Source: Methylopumilus sp009926035
GTDB lineage: Bacteria; Pseudomonadota; Gammaproteobacteria; Burkholderiales; Methylophilaceae
Assembly (NCBI GenBank): GCA_041165405.1
Contig: JBEANL010000027.1
Coordinates: forward strand, 1 to 5,898
Reading direction: 5' to 3'
DNA: 5,898 nucleotides
Of this stretch, positions 1-5,892 are shown piece by piece. The notes beneath the pieces were generated by a model. The model saw nothing but the letters and a program-made list of their open reading frames with translations. It made no database searches and was not told where the DNA came from. Position numbers and translations under genes: made by a program. Position 1 is the first letter of the stretch, and every line of letters begins with the position of its first letter.

Positions 1-2685
1 AATCGATTGAAATAAATGCTCATGTGTTTTGTATTGAGTTAAAAATTCTGTGACCGTATCTGTTAATGGCAAAAGTTGTGTTCGAATATGTTTTGGTAAC
101 GATTTAAAAATACAATTCAGTTTTTCCCGGATCATGCCGGGTACTAACCACTGTAAAATATTCAGATCTAATTGATGAAAATCAATTTCAGAAATCACTG
201 CTGTCACACCATCATCTGGATGCCCGGGTTCAAAACGATATTTAAGTGGGATAGTGACACCTTCGATATTTAATGTTTCAGGGTACTGAATCTCAGTAAT
301 CTCATTCGCATCTCGCTTCATTAAGAGTGCTTTTGTGAGAAACAAAGCTTTTGGATCTTTTGCTTCTATCTCGCGCCGCCAATCTTCAAATCCATCACCA
401 TTGATAATACCCTGCGGTATTTTTTTATCATAAAACTCAAAGAGATCTTCATCATTCACTAACACATCAAGACGCCTTGCTTTATGTTCTAAAAGCTCAA
501 CTTCTGCAATAAGATTTTGGTTGTACTTCCAAAAGGGTCCTTTAGAAACATAGCCCCCTGAAACTAAACCTTGCCTAATAAAAATTTCACGAGCAATTTC
601 AGGATTAATGGGTCCAAAGTGCACATTGCGTTTAGGCACAATAGTAAGTCCGTAAAGTGTAATTCTTTCATGCGCATTCACCCTTGATAATTTGGTATCC
701 CAATAAGGATCGGTATGGTGGTGTTCCACTAAATGTAAGCTTAAAGATTCAATCCATTCCACATCGATTTCAGCTACCGTTCTTGCATAAAGTTTTGTAG
801 TATCAACTAAATCGGCTGCCATCACCCACTTCGACTTTCTCTTTTTTATATTGGATCCAGGAGATAAATGAAATTGAATATTGCGCGCTCCGACATAGGA
901 ATCATCTTCTAACGCTTTTACACCAATATTACCTAGAAGGCCTGATAAGATTGATCGATGAATTTGGACATAATTTGCAGGCTTCTCATTGATTTTAAAG
1001 TTCATATCTAAAATGAGATCTCGAATTTGCTCATGTAAATCGCGCCACTCTCGCATCCTAAGATAAGATAAGAAATGCATATGACAAAGTTTTCTTAAAT
1101 TATTTTGTGAAGTTTTCTTTTGAATCGCTTCATCGAAAAATGCCCACAGTTTTAAATAGGAAACGAAATCAGATTTCTCATCAAAGAAACGAACCTGTGC
1201 AGCCTCACTTTCCACTTTTTTATCCAAGGGTCGTTCTCTTGGATCTTGAATACTTAGCGCACTCACAATGATTAAAAGTTCAGATAGTGCATTTTCTTTT
1301 TTAGCTTGAAGCAGCATGCGACCTAATCTAGGATCCATAGGAAGACGGGCTAGATCTCGACCGATTGGTGTTAACTCATATTGATCATTTACAGCCCCTA
1401 ATTCTTGAAGTAACAAATAACCATCTTGAATAAATCGTCGGCTGGGTGCTTGTATAAAAGGAAATTGTGAAACATCACCTAAATGAAGTGATGCCATTTT
1501 TAATATTACAGAAGCTAAAGAGGAGCGATATATTTCCGGATCTAAAAATAAGGGCCTCCCATTAAAATCATCTTCCGAATAAAGACGCACACAAATACCA
1601 TCCGACACCCGCCCACATCTTCCGCTGCGTTGCTTCGCTGACGCTTGGGAAATTTTTTCAATCTGCAACTGTTCAACTTTACTTCTCGGACTATAACGAT
1701 TGACCCTGGCAATACCTGGATCAATCACATATTTAATACCAGGGACTGTTAAAGAAGTTTCAGCAACATTGGTGGATAAAATAACGCGTCGCCCGTTTGA
1801 GCCTCTAAATATTTTTTGCTGCTCTTCATTGGAAAGTCTTGAAAAAAGAGGAAGCACTTCGTAATGTGGTGGTAATTTATTTTTTAAAAATTCAGCGATG
1901 TCTCGAATTTCTCTCTCACCAGGTAAAAAAACTAGTGTGTCACCACCTAATTTTGAAAAATCTTTCACGACATCAAGAATCGCCTCTTCAATTTTTTCTT
2001 CTTGATCGTCCTCATCTTTGACTTCTAGCGGTCGATAACGAATCTCAACGGGGTATGTACGTCCTGAGACTTCAATAATAGGCGCATTATTAAAATGTTT
2101 TGAAAAACTATCGACATCAATCGTGGCGCTCGTAATAATAATTTTTAAATCAGGGCGCCTTGAAGTGAGTCGTTTTAAATAACCTAAAAGAAAATCAATA
2201 TTAAGACTTCGCTCATGAGCCTCATCAATAATGATGGTGTCATATTGTTTAAGGTCAGGATCTGTTTGTGTCTCAGCTAAAAGGACGCCGTCGGTCATCA
2301 CTTTAATGAGTGTTTGTTGAGACACTTTATCTGCGAATCGAATCTTAAAGCCCACCGCATCACCCAAGGGAGATCTAAGTTCTGACGCAATGCGAGATGA
2401 CACTGATCGGGCTGCAAGTCGTCTCGGTTGTGTATGGCCGATGAGGCCTTTAATACCGCGGCCCAGAGTAAGGCATATCTTAGGGAGTTGTGTGGTTTTG
2501 CCTGAGCCGGTTTCGCCACACAAAATCACTACTTGGTGATTTTGAATAGCGTCTTTAATTTCATGAACTCTTTGGGATACCGGTAAGGTTTCTGGAAACT
2601 CTATAGGCAAGAGACTCTCGAACCGAGCCTGTCTTGATGCTTCAATCGCTAAATGTTGATCTTTCTTTTTTAATGTTTCATTCAC
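1..2685 (-). CDS. hrpA: ATP-dependent RNA helicase HrpA (DEAH-box), C-terminus cut by window edge
   Basis: 895 codons are present, read from position 2685 down to the window edge with no stop, so the protein continues to the left. HrpA proteins are about 1,300 residues, so roughly 400 are missing. Visible helicase motifs in order: GETGSGKT (Walker A, 57-64), TQPRR (85-89), DEAH (154-157), SAT (186-188), LVFLPGERE (251-259), STNVAETS (304-311) and the arginine-finger motif QRSGRCGR (352-359). The HA2-type helical region follows (about 425-555), then an OB-like segment (about 575-650) and the start of the HrpA-specific DUF3418 region. Known role of the family: a cytoplasmic 3'-5' RNA helicase, linked in E. 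coli to mRNA processing and rescue of collided ribosomes. The start is GTG; an in-frame TAA lies two codons upstream and no in-frame ATG occurs before motif I, so GTG is close to forced. By memory of E. coli HrpA, the N-terminus is about 40 residues shorter. No Shine-Dalgarno is seen; the start is 10 bases after the preceding stop, suggesting translational coupling. Confidence 0.96.
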   Translation of the reverse strand, partial: MNETLKKKDQHLAIEASRQARFESLLPIEFPETLPVSQRVHEIKDAIQNHQVVILCGETGSGKTTQLPKICLTLGRGIKGLIGHTQPRRLAARSVSSRIASELRSPLGDAVGFKIRFADKVSQQTLIKVMTDGVLLAETQTDPDLKQYDTIIIDEAHERSLNIDFLLGYLKRLTSRRPDLKIIITSATIDVDSFSKHFNNAPIIEVSGRTYPVEIRYRPLEVKDEDDQEEKIEEAILDVVKDFSKLGGDTLVFLPGEREIRDIAEFLKNKLPPHYEVLPLFSRLSNEEQQKIFRGSNGRRVILSTNVAETSLTVPGIKYVIDPGIARVNRYSPRSKVEQLQIEKISQASAKQRSGRCGRVSDGICVRLYSEDDFNGRPLFLDPEIYRSSLASVILKMASLHLGDVSQFPFIQAPSRRFIQDGYLLLQELGAVNDQYELTPIGRDLARLPMDPRLGRMLLQAKKENALSELLIIVSALSIQDPRERPLDKKVESEAAQVRFFDEKSDFVSYLKLWAFFDEAIQKKTSQNNLRKLCHMHFLSYLRMREWRDLHEQIRDLILDMNFKINEKPANYVQIHRSILSGLLGNIGVKALEDDSYVGARNIQFHLSPGSNIKKRKSKWVMAADLVDTTKLYARTVAEIDVEWIESLSLHLVEHHHTDPYWDTKLSRVNAHERITLYGLTIVPKRNVHFGPINPEIAREIFIRQGLVSGGYVSKGPFWKYNQNLIAEVELLEHKARRLDVLVNDEDLFEFYDKKIPQGIINGDGFEDWRREIEAKDPKALFLTKALLMKRDANEITEIQYPETLNIEGVTIPLKYRFEPGHPDDGVTAVISEIDFHQLDLNILQWLVPGMIREKLNCIFKSLPKHIRTQLLPLTDTVTEFLTQYKTHEHLFQSI

Positions 2686-2695
2686 AATTTAAAAA

Positions 2696-3124
2696 TTATT
2701 GCTTCACGCAATCTTCAAATCCTGAATTACCGCCTTTAAATAGAGGTTCAAAATAAAACTTATGAAATTGCCATTGGCCTTTTGCATTTTTACTAAACTG
2801 TGAAATGCCTGTACCAAAATCATGGGTCGATTGGTTTTCTAATGCAAAATGCATAGCCGCACTTAAACCATTCGCTGCCATATGGCCGGGATACTTTCCA
2901 AAACCAGGTACCTCAAGTAAAAAATCATAACTTCCATATTGAGCTTGGCTATGCTCTTTTTTTAACTTCAATGTCACTTTGCCTTTGTATTCACCTTCAT
3001 GCATATCAAGGCCGGTACATTGATAAACGCCTGTGAAATCAGGTCCAGTAAATGCAGGGATTTTGTGTGCTGCAAAACTGAGGGATGTGACAAATAAAAA
3101 AATAAAACTTAGAACAAAACGCAT
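2696..3124 (-). CDS. small secreted (periplasmic) protein of unknown function
   Basis: 142 residues. The N-terminus is a clear Sec signal peptide: one basic residue (R2), a hydrophobic core over residues 3-15, and an SFA-A type signal peptidase I site after residue 18 or 19. The lack of a lipobox cysteine argues against a lipoprotein. The mature part of about 124 residues has no transmembrane segment and only two cysteines, C36 near the start and C139 four residues from the end, which could form a disulfide joining both ends of the domain. It is rich in Gly, Phe, Tyr and Lys, with a segment FTGVYQCTGLDMHEGEYKG (30-48) that looks like the start of a beta-rich fold. I do not recognise a characterised family, though it resembles conserved hypothetical exported proteins of betaproteobacteria. 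It lies between the methyltransferase (17-base gap) and hrpA (10-base gap) on the same strand, so it is probably cotranscribed. Its start is supported by a strong Shine-Dalgarno. Confidence 0.88.
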   Translation of the reverse strand: MRFVLSFIFLFVTSLSFAAHKIPAFTGPDFTGVYQCTGLDMHEGEYKGKVTLKLKKEHSQAQYGSYDFLLEVPGFGKYPGHMAANGLSAAMHFALENQSTHDFGTGISQFSKNAKGQWQFHKFYFEPLFKGGNSGFEDCVKQ

Positions 3125-3130
3125 AAAGCT

Positions 3131-3136
3131 CTCCTT
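3131..3136 (-). promoter_or_regulatory. Shine-Dalgarno of the secreted protein gene
   Basis: Read on the minus strand this is AAGGAG followed by six bases and the ATG at 3124. It is the best ribosome binding site in the window and fixes the start of the secreted protein. Neither flanking gene of the operon has a comparable site. Confidence 0.8.
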
Positions 3137-3141
3137 TTTTT

Positions 3142-3963
3142 CTAAATGATAGGTAAAAATCTAGACTTTAAAGATTCTAGATGGCATGTTTTTAAAATTT
3201 CTTCTAATCGCTCTAAGGCAATTTTTTTAGGCTGATGAATATTTTCAGCCAAGATAAGCTCATTCTTCATAGAATGTTCCCAACCTACTAATTCTGTCAC
3301 TGTAACCTTATAGCCCATCCCTTCAAGCAATAAGCATCTTAATACATTCGTGAGATGACTTCCAAATTCTCTTGTATGAATCGGATGTCGCCATAATTCA
3401 GATAATGTATATTTTAATTGATCTGATTTTTCAGATCGTAAAGTTTTTGAAACTTCTGCCTGACAACATGGAATAAGGACAATATATTGTGCTTTCTTTT
3501 TAAGTCCAAAAAGAATTGCATCATCGGTGGCGTTGTCACATGCGTGGAGCGCTGTCACCATATCCACTTTATTCGGAAGGTTCGAATCTTCTAATGAGTT
3601 TTTTATATCTGATGCAAAGAAATGCATACGGTCAAATTTTAAAGTATCAGCCAAAGCTTTAGCTTTCTCAATAAGCTCTGGCCGGTGTTCAATCGCGAAG
3701 AGTGTCCCACCTTTATCTTTTAAAAAAAGATCGTACAAGATAAAGCCCAAGTAAGACTTGCCAGCGCCATGGTCCACCAAAGCAAACTGAAGATTGGTAG
3801 CTAACGCTTTTTCAAGATAAGGTTCAATCAACTGATAGAGATGATAAACCTGTTTGAGTTTACGCCTTGAATCCTGATTCATTCGACCATCGCGCGTGAG
3901 AATATGCAGCGCCTTCAAAAGCTCGATAGATTGCTGGGGTTTAATGTCTTTTAAATCTTCCAT
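3142..3963 (-). CDS. SAM-dependent methyltransferase, Methyltransf_32-like
   Basis: 273 residues. A helical N-terminal region (about 10-55) precedes a Rossmann-type methyltransferase core. The glycine-rich SAM loop is VDHGAGKSYLGF (63-74), followed by an acidic residue at the end of strand beta2 (E92, in FAIEHR) and a further acidic residue D119 (FFASDI). Next come HACDNATDDAI (140-150) and a PCCQ motif (165-168). The combination of a D-x-G-A-G-K loop, an HACD-xATD stretch and a Pro-Cys-Cys motif is typical of the Methyltransf_32 group (PF13679), whose eukaryotic relatives include the METTL25 and GSTCD methyltransferase domains. The substrate is not known, and nothing in the sequence identifies it as RNA or protein. 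The gene heads the run methyltransferase, secreted protein, hrpA, and is divergent from ylqF. The start at 3963 has no Shine-Dalgarno. M28 is an internal alternative start, but it also lacks a ribosome site and would cut the N-terminal helix region. Confidence 0.85.
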   Translation of the reverse strand: MEDLKDIKPQQSIELLKALHILTRDGRMNQDSRRKLKQVYHLYQLIEPYLEKALATNLQFALVDHGAGKSYLGFILYDLFLKDKGGTLFAIEHRPELIEKAKALADTLKFDRMHFFASDIKNSLEDSNLPNKVDMVTALHACDNATDDAILFGLKKKAQYIVLIPCCQAEVSKTLRSEKSDQLKYTLSELWRHPIHTREFGSHLTNVLRCLLLEGMGYKVTVTELVGWEHSMKNELILAENIHQPKKIALERLEEILKTCHLESLKSRFLPII

Positions 3964-3978
3964 AACTTGATCAGTTTA

Positions 3979-3988
3979 ACGTATACGT
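3979..3988. repeat. 10-bp perfect palindrome in divergent promoter region
   Basis: ACGTATACGT reads the same on both strands. It sits between the methyltransferase and ylqF starts and overlaps the proposed minus-strand -10 element (3980-3985), so it could be a small operator. A 10-bp palindrome can also occur by chance, and no regulator is identified. Confidence 0.35.
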
Positions 3989-4009
3989 GTTCACTTATGA
4001 CAGAGTAAA
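3980..4009 (-). promoter_or_regulatory. possible promoter of the methyltransferase-hrpA operon
   Basis: On the minus strand a TTTACT (4009-4004, four of six to the -35 consensus) is followed after 18 bases by TATACG (3985-3980, four of six to the -10 consensus). A transcript starting about seven bases on would have a leader of only about 10 bases before the ATG at 3963, matching the absence of a Shine-Dalgarno. The element is weak and overlaps the ylqF promoter. Confidence 0.35.
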
Positions 4010-4024
4010 ATGGTGCTGTATAAA
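3997..4024 (+). promoter_or_regulatory. sigma-70-type promoter of ylqF
   Basis: ATGACA (3997-4002) matches the -35 consensus at five of six bases. TATAAA (4019-4024) matches the -10 consensus at five of six. The spacer is 16 bases. The predicted transcription start is near 4031, only about seven bases before the ATG at 4038. This supports 4038 as the ylqF start and implies a near-leaderless mRNA. Confidence 0.6.
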
Positions 4025-4037
4025 TGAAAAATCAATT

Positions 4038-4940
4038 ATGAGTATTCAGTGGTTTCCAGGACACATGGTGGCAGCTCAAAAAAAAGCTGCTGAAACCATG
4101 GAATTTACCGATGTAGTCATCGAAGTATTAGATGCGAGGATTCCGGGTGCGTCCCAGAACCCAATGATTAAAGAGCTTGGTGCGGCTCGTCAACGAGCAC
4201 ATCTTAAGATACTTAACAAATCTGATTTAGCAGACCCAAACATTACTGACCAATGGATCCAGCACTTCAACCAAATACCTCAAACAAAAGCGGTTGCCAT
4301 CTCGTGCAAAAAAGTGAATGAACCAAAAAAAATACTAGCGCTTTGTAAAGCATTAGCGCCTCATCGAGGCGACACTCTCAAGCCACTTCGTATGATGATT
4401 ATGGGTGTGCCTAACGTTGGCAAATCGACACTTATGAATGCCATTCTGAATCGTCGAATTGCCAAAGTCGGTGATGAGCCTGCTATCACCAAACAACAAC
4501 AACGACATCAAATTAACGACCACATGATACTCATCGACACGCCTGGCATGATGTGGCCAAAAATTCGCTACCCCTCTGATGGTGATTTATTAGCGGCGAA
4601 TAATAATATTGGTAAGAACGCTTATTTCGAGGAAGAGATAGCGGATAAATTAGCTGGCATTCTTCTAGAAGAATATCCAGAACTTATTAAAGCACGTTAT
4701 AAATTAACAAATTTAATTACAGATGGCATTGCACTCTTAGAATCAATTGCAAAGAAAAAAGGATTTCCGCTTAAAAACCATGGTATCGATTTGGAAAGAG
4801 CAGCCATTACTTTATTGAATGATTATCGACAGGGTTTATTAGGTCGAATCAGTTTAGAAACGCCTGAGTCTAGAATGCTTATGATGAGTCGCCAAATAAC
4901 GCTAGGGGAAGAAAATCCTTCTCAGAATAAAGAAACATAG
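4038..4940 (+). CDS. ylqF: ribosome biogenesis GTPase YlqF/RbgA
   Basis: 300 residues with the circularly permuted order of G motifs that defines the YlqF/RbgA family. NKSD (G4, 60-63) and SCKK (G5, 89-92) come first, followed by GVPNVGKST (G1, 123-131), T151 (likely G2) and DTPG (G3, 167-170). The protein opens with the family signature WFPGHM (5-10), and a helical C-terminal RNA-binding region follows residue 180. Known role: a GTP hydrolase that helps assemble the large ribosomal subunit in the cytoplasm. I chose ATG 4038 because it places the signature at the very N-terminus, as in relatives. An in-frame GTG at 3987 would add 17 unrelated residues and lies upstream of the likely promoter. 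No Shine-Dalgarno is seen before 4038. The gene is divergent from the methyltransferase and convergent with the small membrane protein gene. Confidence 0.95.
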   Translation: MSIQWFPGHMVAAQKKAAETMEFTDVVIEVLDARIPGASQNPMIKELGAARQRAHLKILNKSDLADPNITDQWIQHFNQIPQTKAVAISCKKVNEPKKILALCKALAPHRGDTLKPLRMMIMGVPNVGKSTLMNAILNRRIAKVGDEPAITKQQQRHQINDHMILIDTPGMMWPKIRYPSDGDLLAANNNIGKNAYFEEEIADKLAGILLEEYPELIKARYKLTNLITDGIALLESIAKKKGFPLKNHGIDLERAAITLLNDYRQGLLGRISLETPESRMLMMSRQITLGEENPSQNKET

Positions 4941-4968
4941 TATTTTGATGTGCTAATAAACTATGTTT
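4933..4968. terminator. inverted repeat between convergent genes, possible bidirectional terminator
   Basis: AAACATAGT (4933-4941) and ACTATGTTT (4960-4968) are exact reverse complements: a 9-bp stem with an 18-base loop, and the left arm contains the ylqF stop codon. It occupies the gap between the convergent ylqF and 54-residue ORF stops. On the minus strand the stem is followed by a T-rich run (TTTCTTTATT), which is more terminator-like than the plus-strand side. The stem is AT-rich and the loop long, so strength is doubtful. Confidence 0.45.
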
Positions 4969-4974
4969 AGATCT

Positions 4975-5139
4975 CTATCTTTTAAAATTATCTTTTTTAT
5001 ATAACTTCAATAGGGCTTTAATGCCTTTGATAATAAAAAAAATGATAAGGCCAGCGTTAATAATGTAAAAAACAAAAATAGAAATATCAATCAAATTAAT
5101 CTTTGAAATCCATTCCAAAAAATCTACTATGATTTGCAT
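4975..5139 (-). CDS. 54-residue single-pass membrane protein, unknown function
   Basis: A complete small gene, ATG 5139 to TAG 4975. The protein begins MQIIVDFLEWISKIN, which could form an amphipathic helix. One strongly hydrophobic segment follows (about 19-37, rich in Ile and Phe), then a lysine-rich tail (K38, K41, K45, K48, K49, K53, R54). By the positive-inside rule the tail should be cytoplasmic and the acidic N-terminal part outside. The AGGTG motif upstream (5154-5150) can pair with the 16S rRNA tail, though its spacing of about 10 bases is long. The distribution of charge and hydrophobicity is what a real membrane protein would show and is unlikely in random AT-rich sequence, although Ile/Phe/Lys codons are favoured there. 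It lies 86 bases downstream of the YkuK-like gene on the same strand and is convergent with ylqF. No family is recognised. Confidence 0.6.
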   Translation of the reverse strand: MQIIVDFLEWISKINLIDISIFVFYIINAGLIIFFIIKGIKALLKLYKKDNFKR

Positions 5140-5149
5140 AAAAAAATTG

Positions 5150-5154
5150 CACCT
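5150..5154 (-). promoter_or_regulatory. candidate Shine-Dalgarno of the 54-residue ORF
   Basis: AGGTG on the minus strand, 10 bases before the ATG at 5139. It matches part of the AAGGAGGTGA consensus, but the spacing is at the long end. Confidence 0.4.
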
Positions 5155-5174
5155 ATATTAATTTATGTATTTAA

Positions 5175-5217
5175 TCTTATACAGCCTACTGAAATAAATA
5201 AACTTTTACGTATAAGA
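5175..5217. repeat. 8-bp inverted repeat upstream of the small membrane protein gene
   Basis: TCTTATAC (5175-5182) and GTATAAGA (5210-5217) are perfect reverse complements separated by 27 bases, in the gap between the YkuK-like gene and the 54-residue ORF. The inner arm on the minus strand reads TGTATAAGAT and resembles an extended -10 box, but no good -35 is seen. It could be an operator pair, a weak hairpin or chance in AT-rich DNA. Confidence 0.35.
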
Positions 5218-5225
5218 AAATTTTA

Positions 5226-5705
5226 CTAACCGACCTTTCGGTCTTCAAGGGTTTTAAATTTTCCTGCAGCACAAGATGCTGCAAATGCATTTGGTTTGAC
5301 CATTGGAATCACATTACATGTGCCACGAATATAGCCAATAGCCTCATGAATGACACAATTAGAACCAAACATTTCATCTGGATTGATATCGAGATGAACT
5401 TCTACAGCTCTATCCTCTAAAATATCGGCTAATTTAAGGTACAAGTCGGATACTTTATATACTTCGTTCATTAACCTATAGCGAGGTTTATTCATTTTTT
5501 GATCATAATCTCTCTCACGCGCTACTTCGCCAAAAATTTTGCATCCGTTATTGCCATTAATATGAACGACTATTGCCATGACATAATCTGCATACCAATC
5601 ATTTCCGATTCTAATTCTTTCTGAATCACAACCAATATAAATTTTTGATTCTAAAGTTTGTGCCTCAATAAAATCTCGAACCTCTTCTAAATTTATTTTT
5701 TTCAT
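5226..5705 (-). CDS. RNase H-fold protein, YkuK/DUF458-like
   Basis: 159 residues, close to the usual length of the family (about 160-170). A short N-terminal helix is followed by KIYIGCDSE (21-29), the first beta strand of an RNase H-like fold carrying D27. A hydrophobic strand YVMAIVVHI (41-49) comes next, then a helix with E81. VEVHLDINPDE (101-111) carries D106, and the C-terminal block IPMVKPNAFAAS (133-144) ends the fold. These blocks match my memory of the YkuK (DUF458, PF04308) group of predicted RNase H-like nucleases; no substrate is established. The last block usually reads KPD in relatives, whereas here it is KPN (N139), so one candidate metal ligand may be lost. The start has no Shine-Dalgarno; an upstream reading frame ends three bases before it, so translation may be coupled. 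Family assignment is by motif recall, so it is moderately certain. Confidence 0.72.
   Translation of the reverse strand: MKKINLEEVRDFIEAQTLESKIYIGCDSERIRIGNDWYADYVMAIVVHINGNNGCKIFGEVARERDYDQKMNKPRYRLMNEVYKVSDLYLKLADILEDRAVEVHLDINPDEMFGSNCVIHEAIGYIRGTCNVIPMVKPNAFAASCAAGKFKTLEDRKVG
5232..5243 (-). other. GAAA-tetraloop hairpin at the end of the YkuK-like gene
   Basis: In the minus-strand transcript GACC-GAAA-GGTC forms a 4-bp stem closed by a GNRA tetraloop, just before the stop codon. It is followed by a T-containing but broken tract (AAAATTTTCTTAT). It could slow or weakly terminate transcription. The stem is short and it lies in coding sequence, so it may be chance. Confidence 0.25.
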
Positions 5706-5708
5706 TAT

Positions 5709-5804
5709 TTATTTAATAGTATTTAACAAATTAGTTTCTTCATGACGGCTGTAAATCTGAATTTTTTTAACGCCTTCGCTTCTTCCAAGTATAATCTGAC
5801 CCAT
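5709..5804 (-). CDS. 31-residue ORF directly upstream of the YkuK-like gene
   Basis: ATG 5804 to TAA 5709, beginning MGQIILGRSEGVKKIQIYSR and ending NTIK. About three quarters of its third codon positions are A or T, as in the neighbouring genes. An AAGGA lies 10 bases before the ATG. The stop is separated from the YkuK-like start by only three bases, in the same frame, which suggests coupled translation. The frame stays open upstream to an ATG at 5864, giving 51 residues, but that extension reads like a shadow of the other frame. It may instead be the second half of a gene whose first half is the overlapping ORF at 5767-5892. No family is recognised. Confidence 0.4.
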   Translation of the reverse strand: MGQIILGRSEGVKKIQIYSRHEETNLLNTIK

Positions 5805-5892
5805 CGGGACACTTTCCTTGAGCGACAAAATCAACACCAAATAACCCAATGATTTCAATGCCATGCCCTTCAATAGTGACTAGCTCATTCAT
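5767..5892 (-). CDS. 41-residue ORF, possibly the broken N-terminal half of a small gene
   Basis: ATG 5892 to TAA 5767, beginning MNELVTIEGHGIEIIGLFGV and ending in a basic KKRRR tail. It overlaps the 31-residue ORF by 38 bases in a different frame. The first 25 residues have A/T-rich third positions and read like protein. The last 17 codons are richer in G/C at position three and less convincing. An AAGGA sits only one base before the ATG, too close for a normal ribosome site, and the frame is open to the window edge (two more codons), so this may be the end of a longer gene. Alternatives are a frameshifted single gene or two overlapping small genes. Confidence 0.35.
   Translation of the reverse strand: MNELVTIEGHGIEIIGLFGVDFVAQGKCPDGSDYTWKKRRR

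Noticed and set aside
1542..2519. Short ORFs at 1542-1724 (minus), 1839-2021 (plus) and 2298-2519 (minus)
   Set aside because: All lie inside hrpA in other frames, where conserved helicase motifs fix the real frame.
3527..3754. 75-codon plus-strand ORF
   Set aside because: It is antisense to the methyltransferase core including its SAM-binding loop; no ribosome site or family resemblance.
3987..4037. GTG 3987 as a longer start for ylqF
   Set aside because: It adds 17 residues not seen in the family, precedes the likely promoter, and displaces the WFPGHM signature from the N-terminus.
5742..5852. 36-codon plus-strand ORF (starts MTAVNLNFF)
   Set aside because: No ribosome site; antisense to two minus-strand frames that fit the operon direction better. 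Not excluded outright.
5709..5864. 51-residue version of the ORF ending at 5709, starting at ATG 5864
   Set aside because: The added residues are a hydrophobic shadow of the better frame from 5892 and its AAGGG is too close to the ATG.
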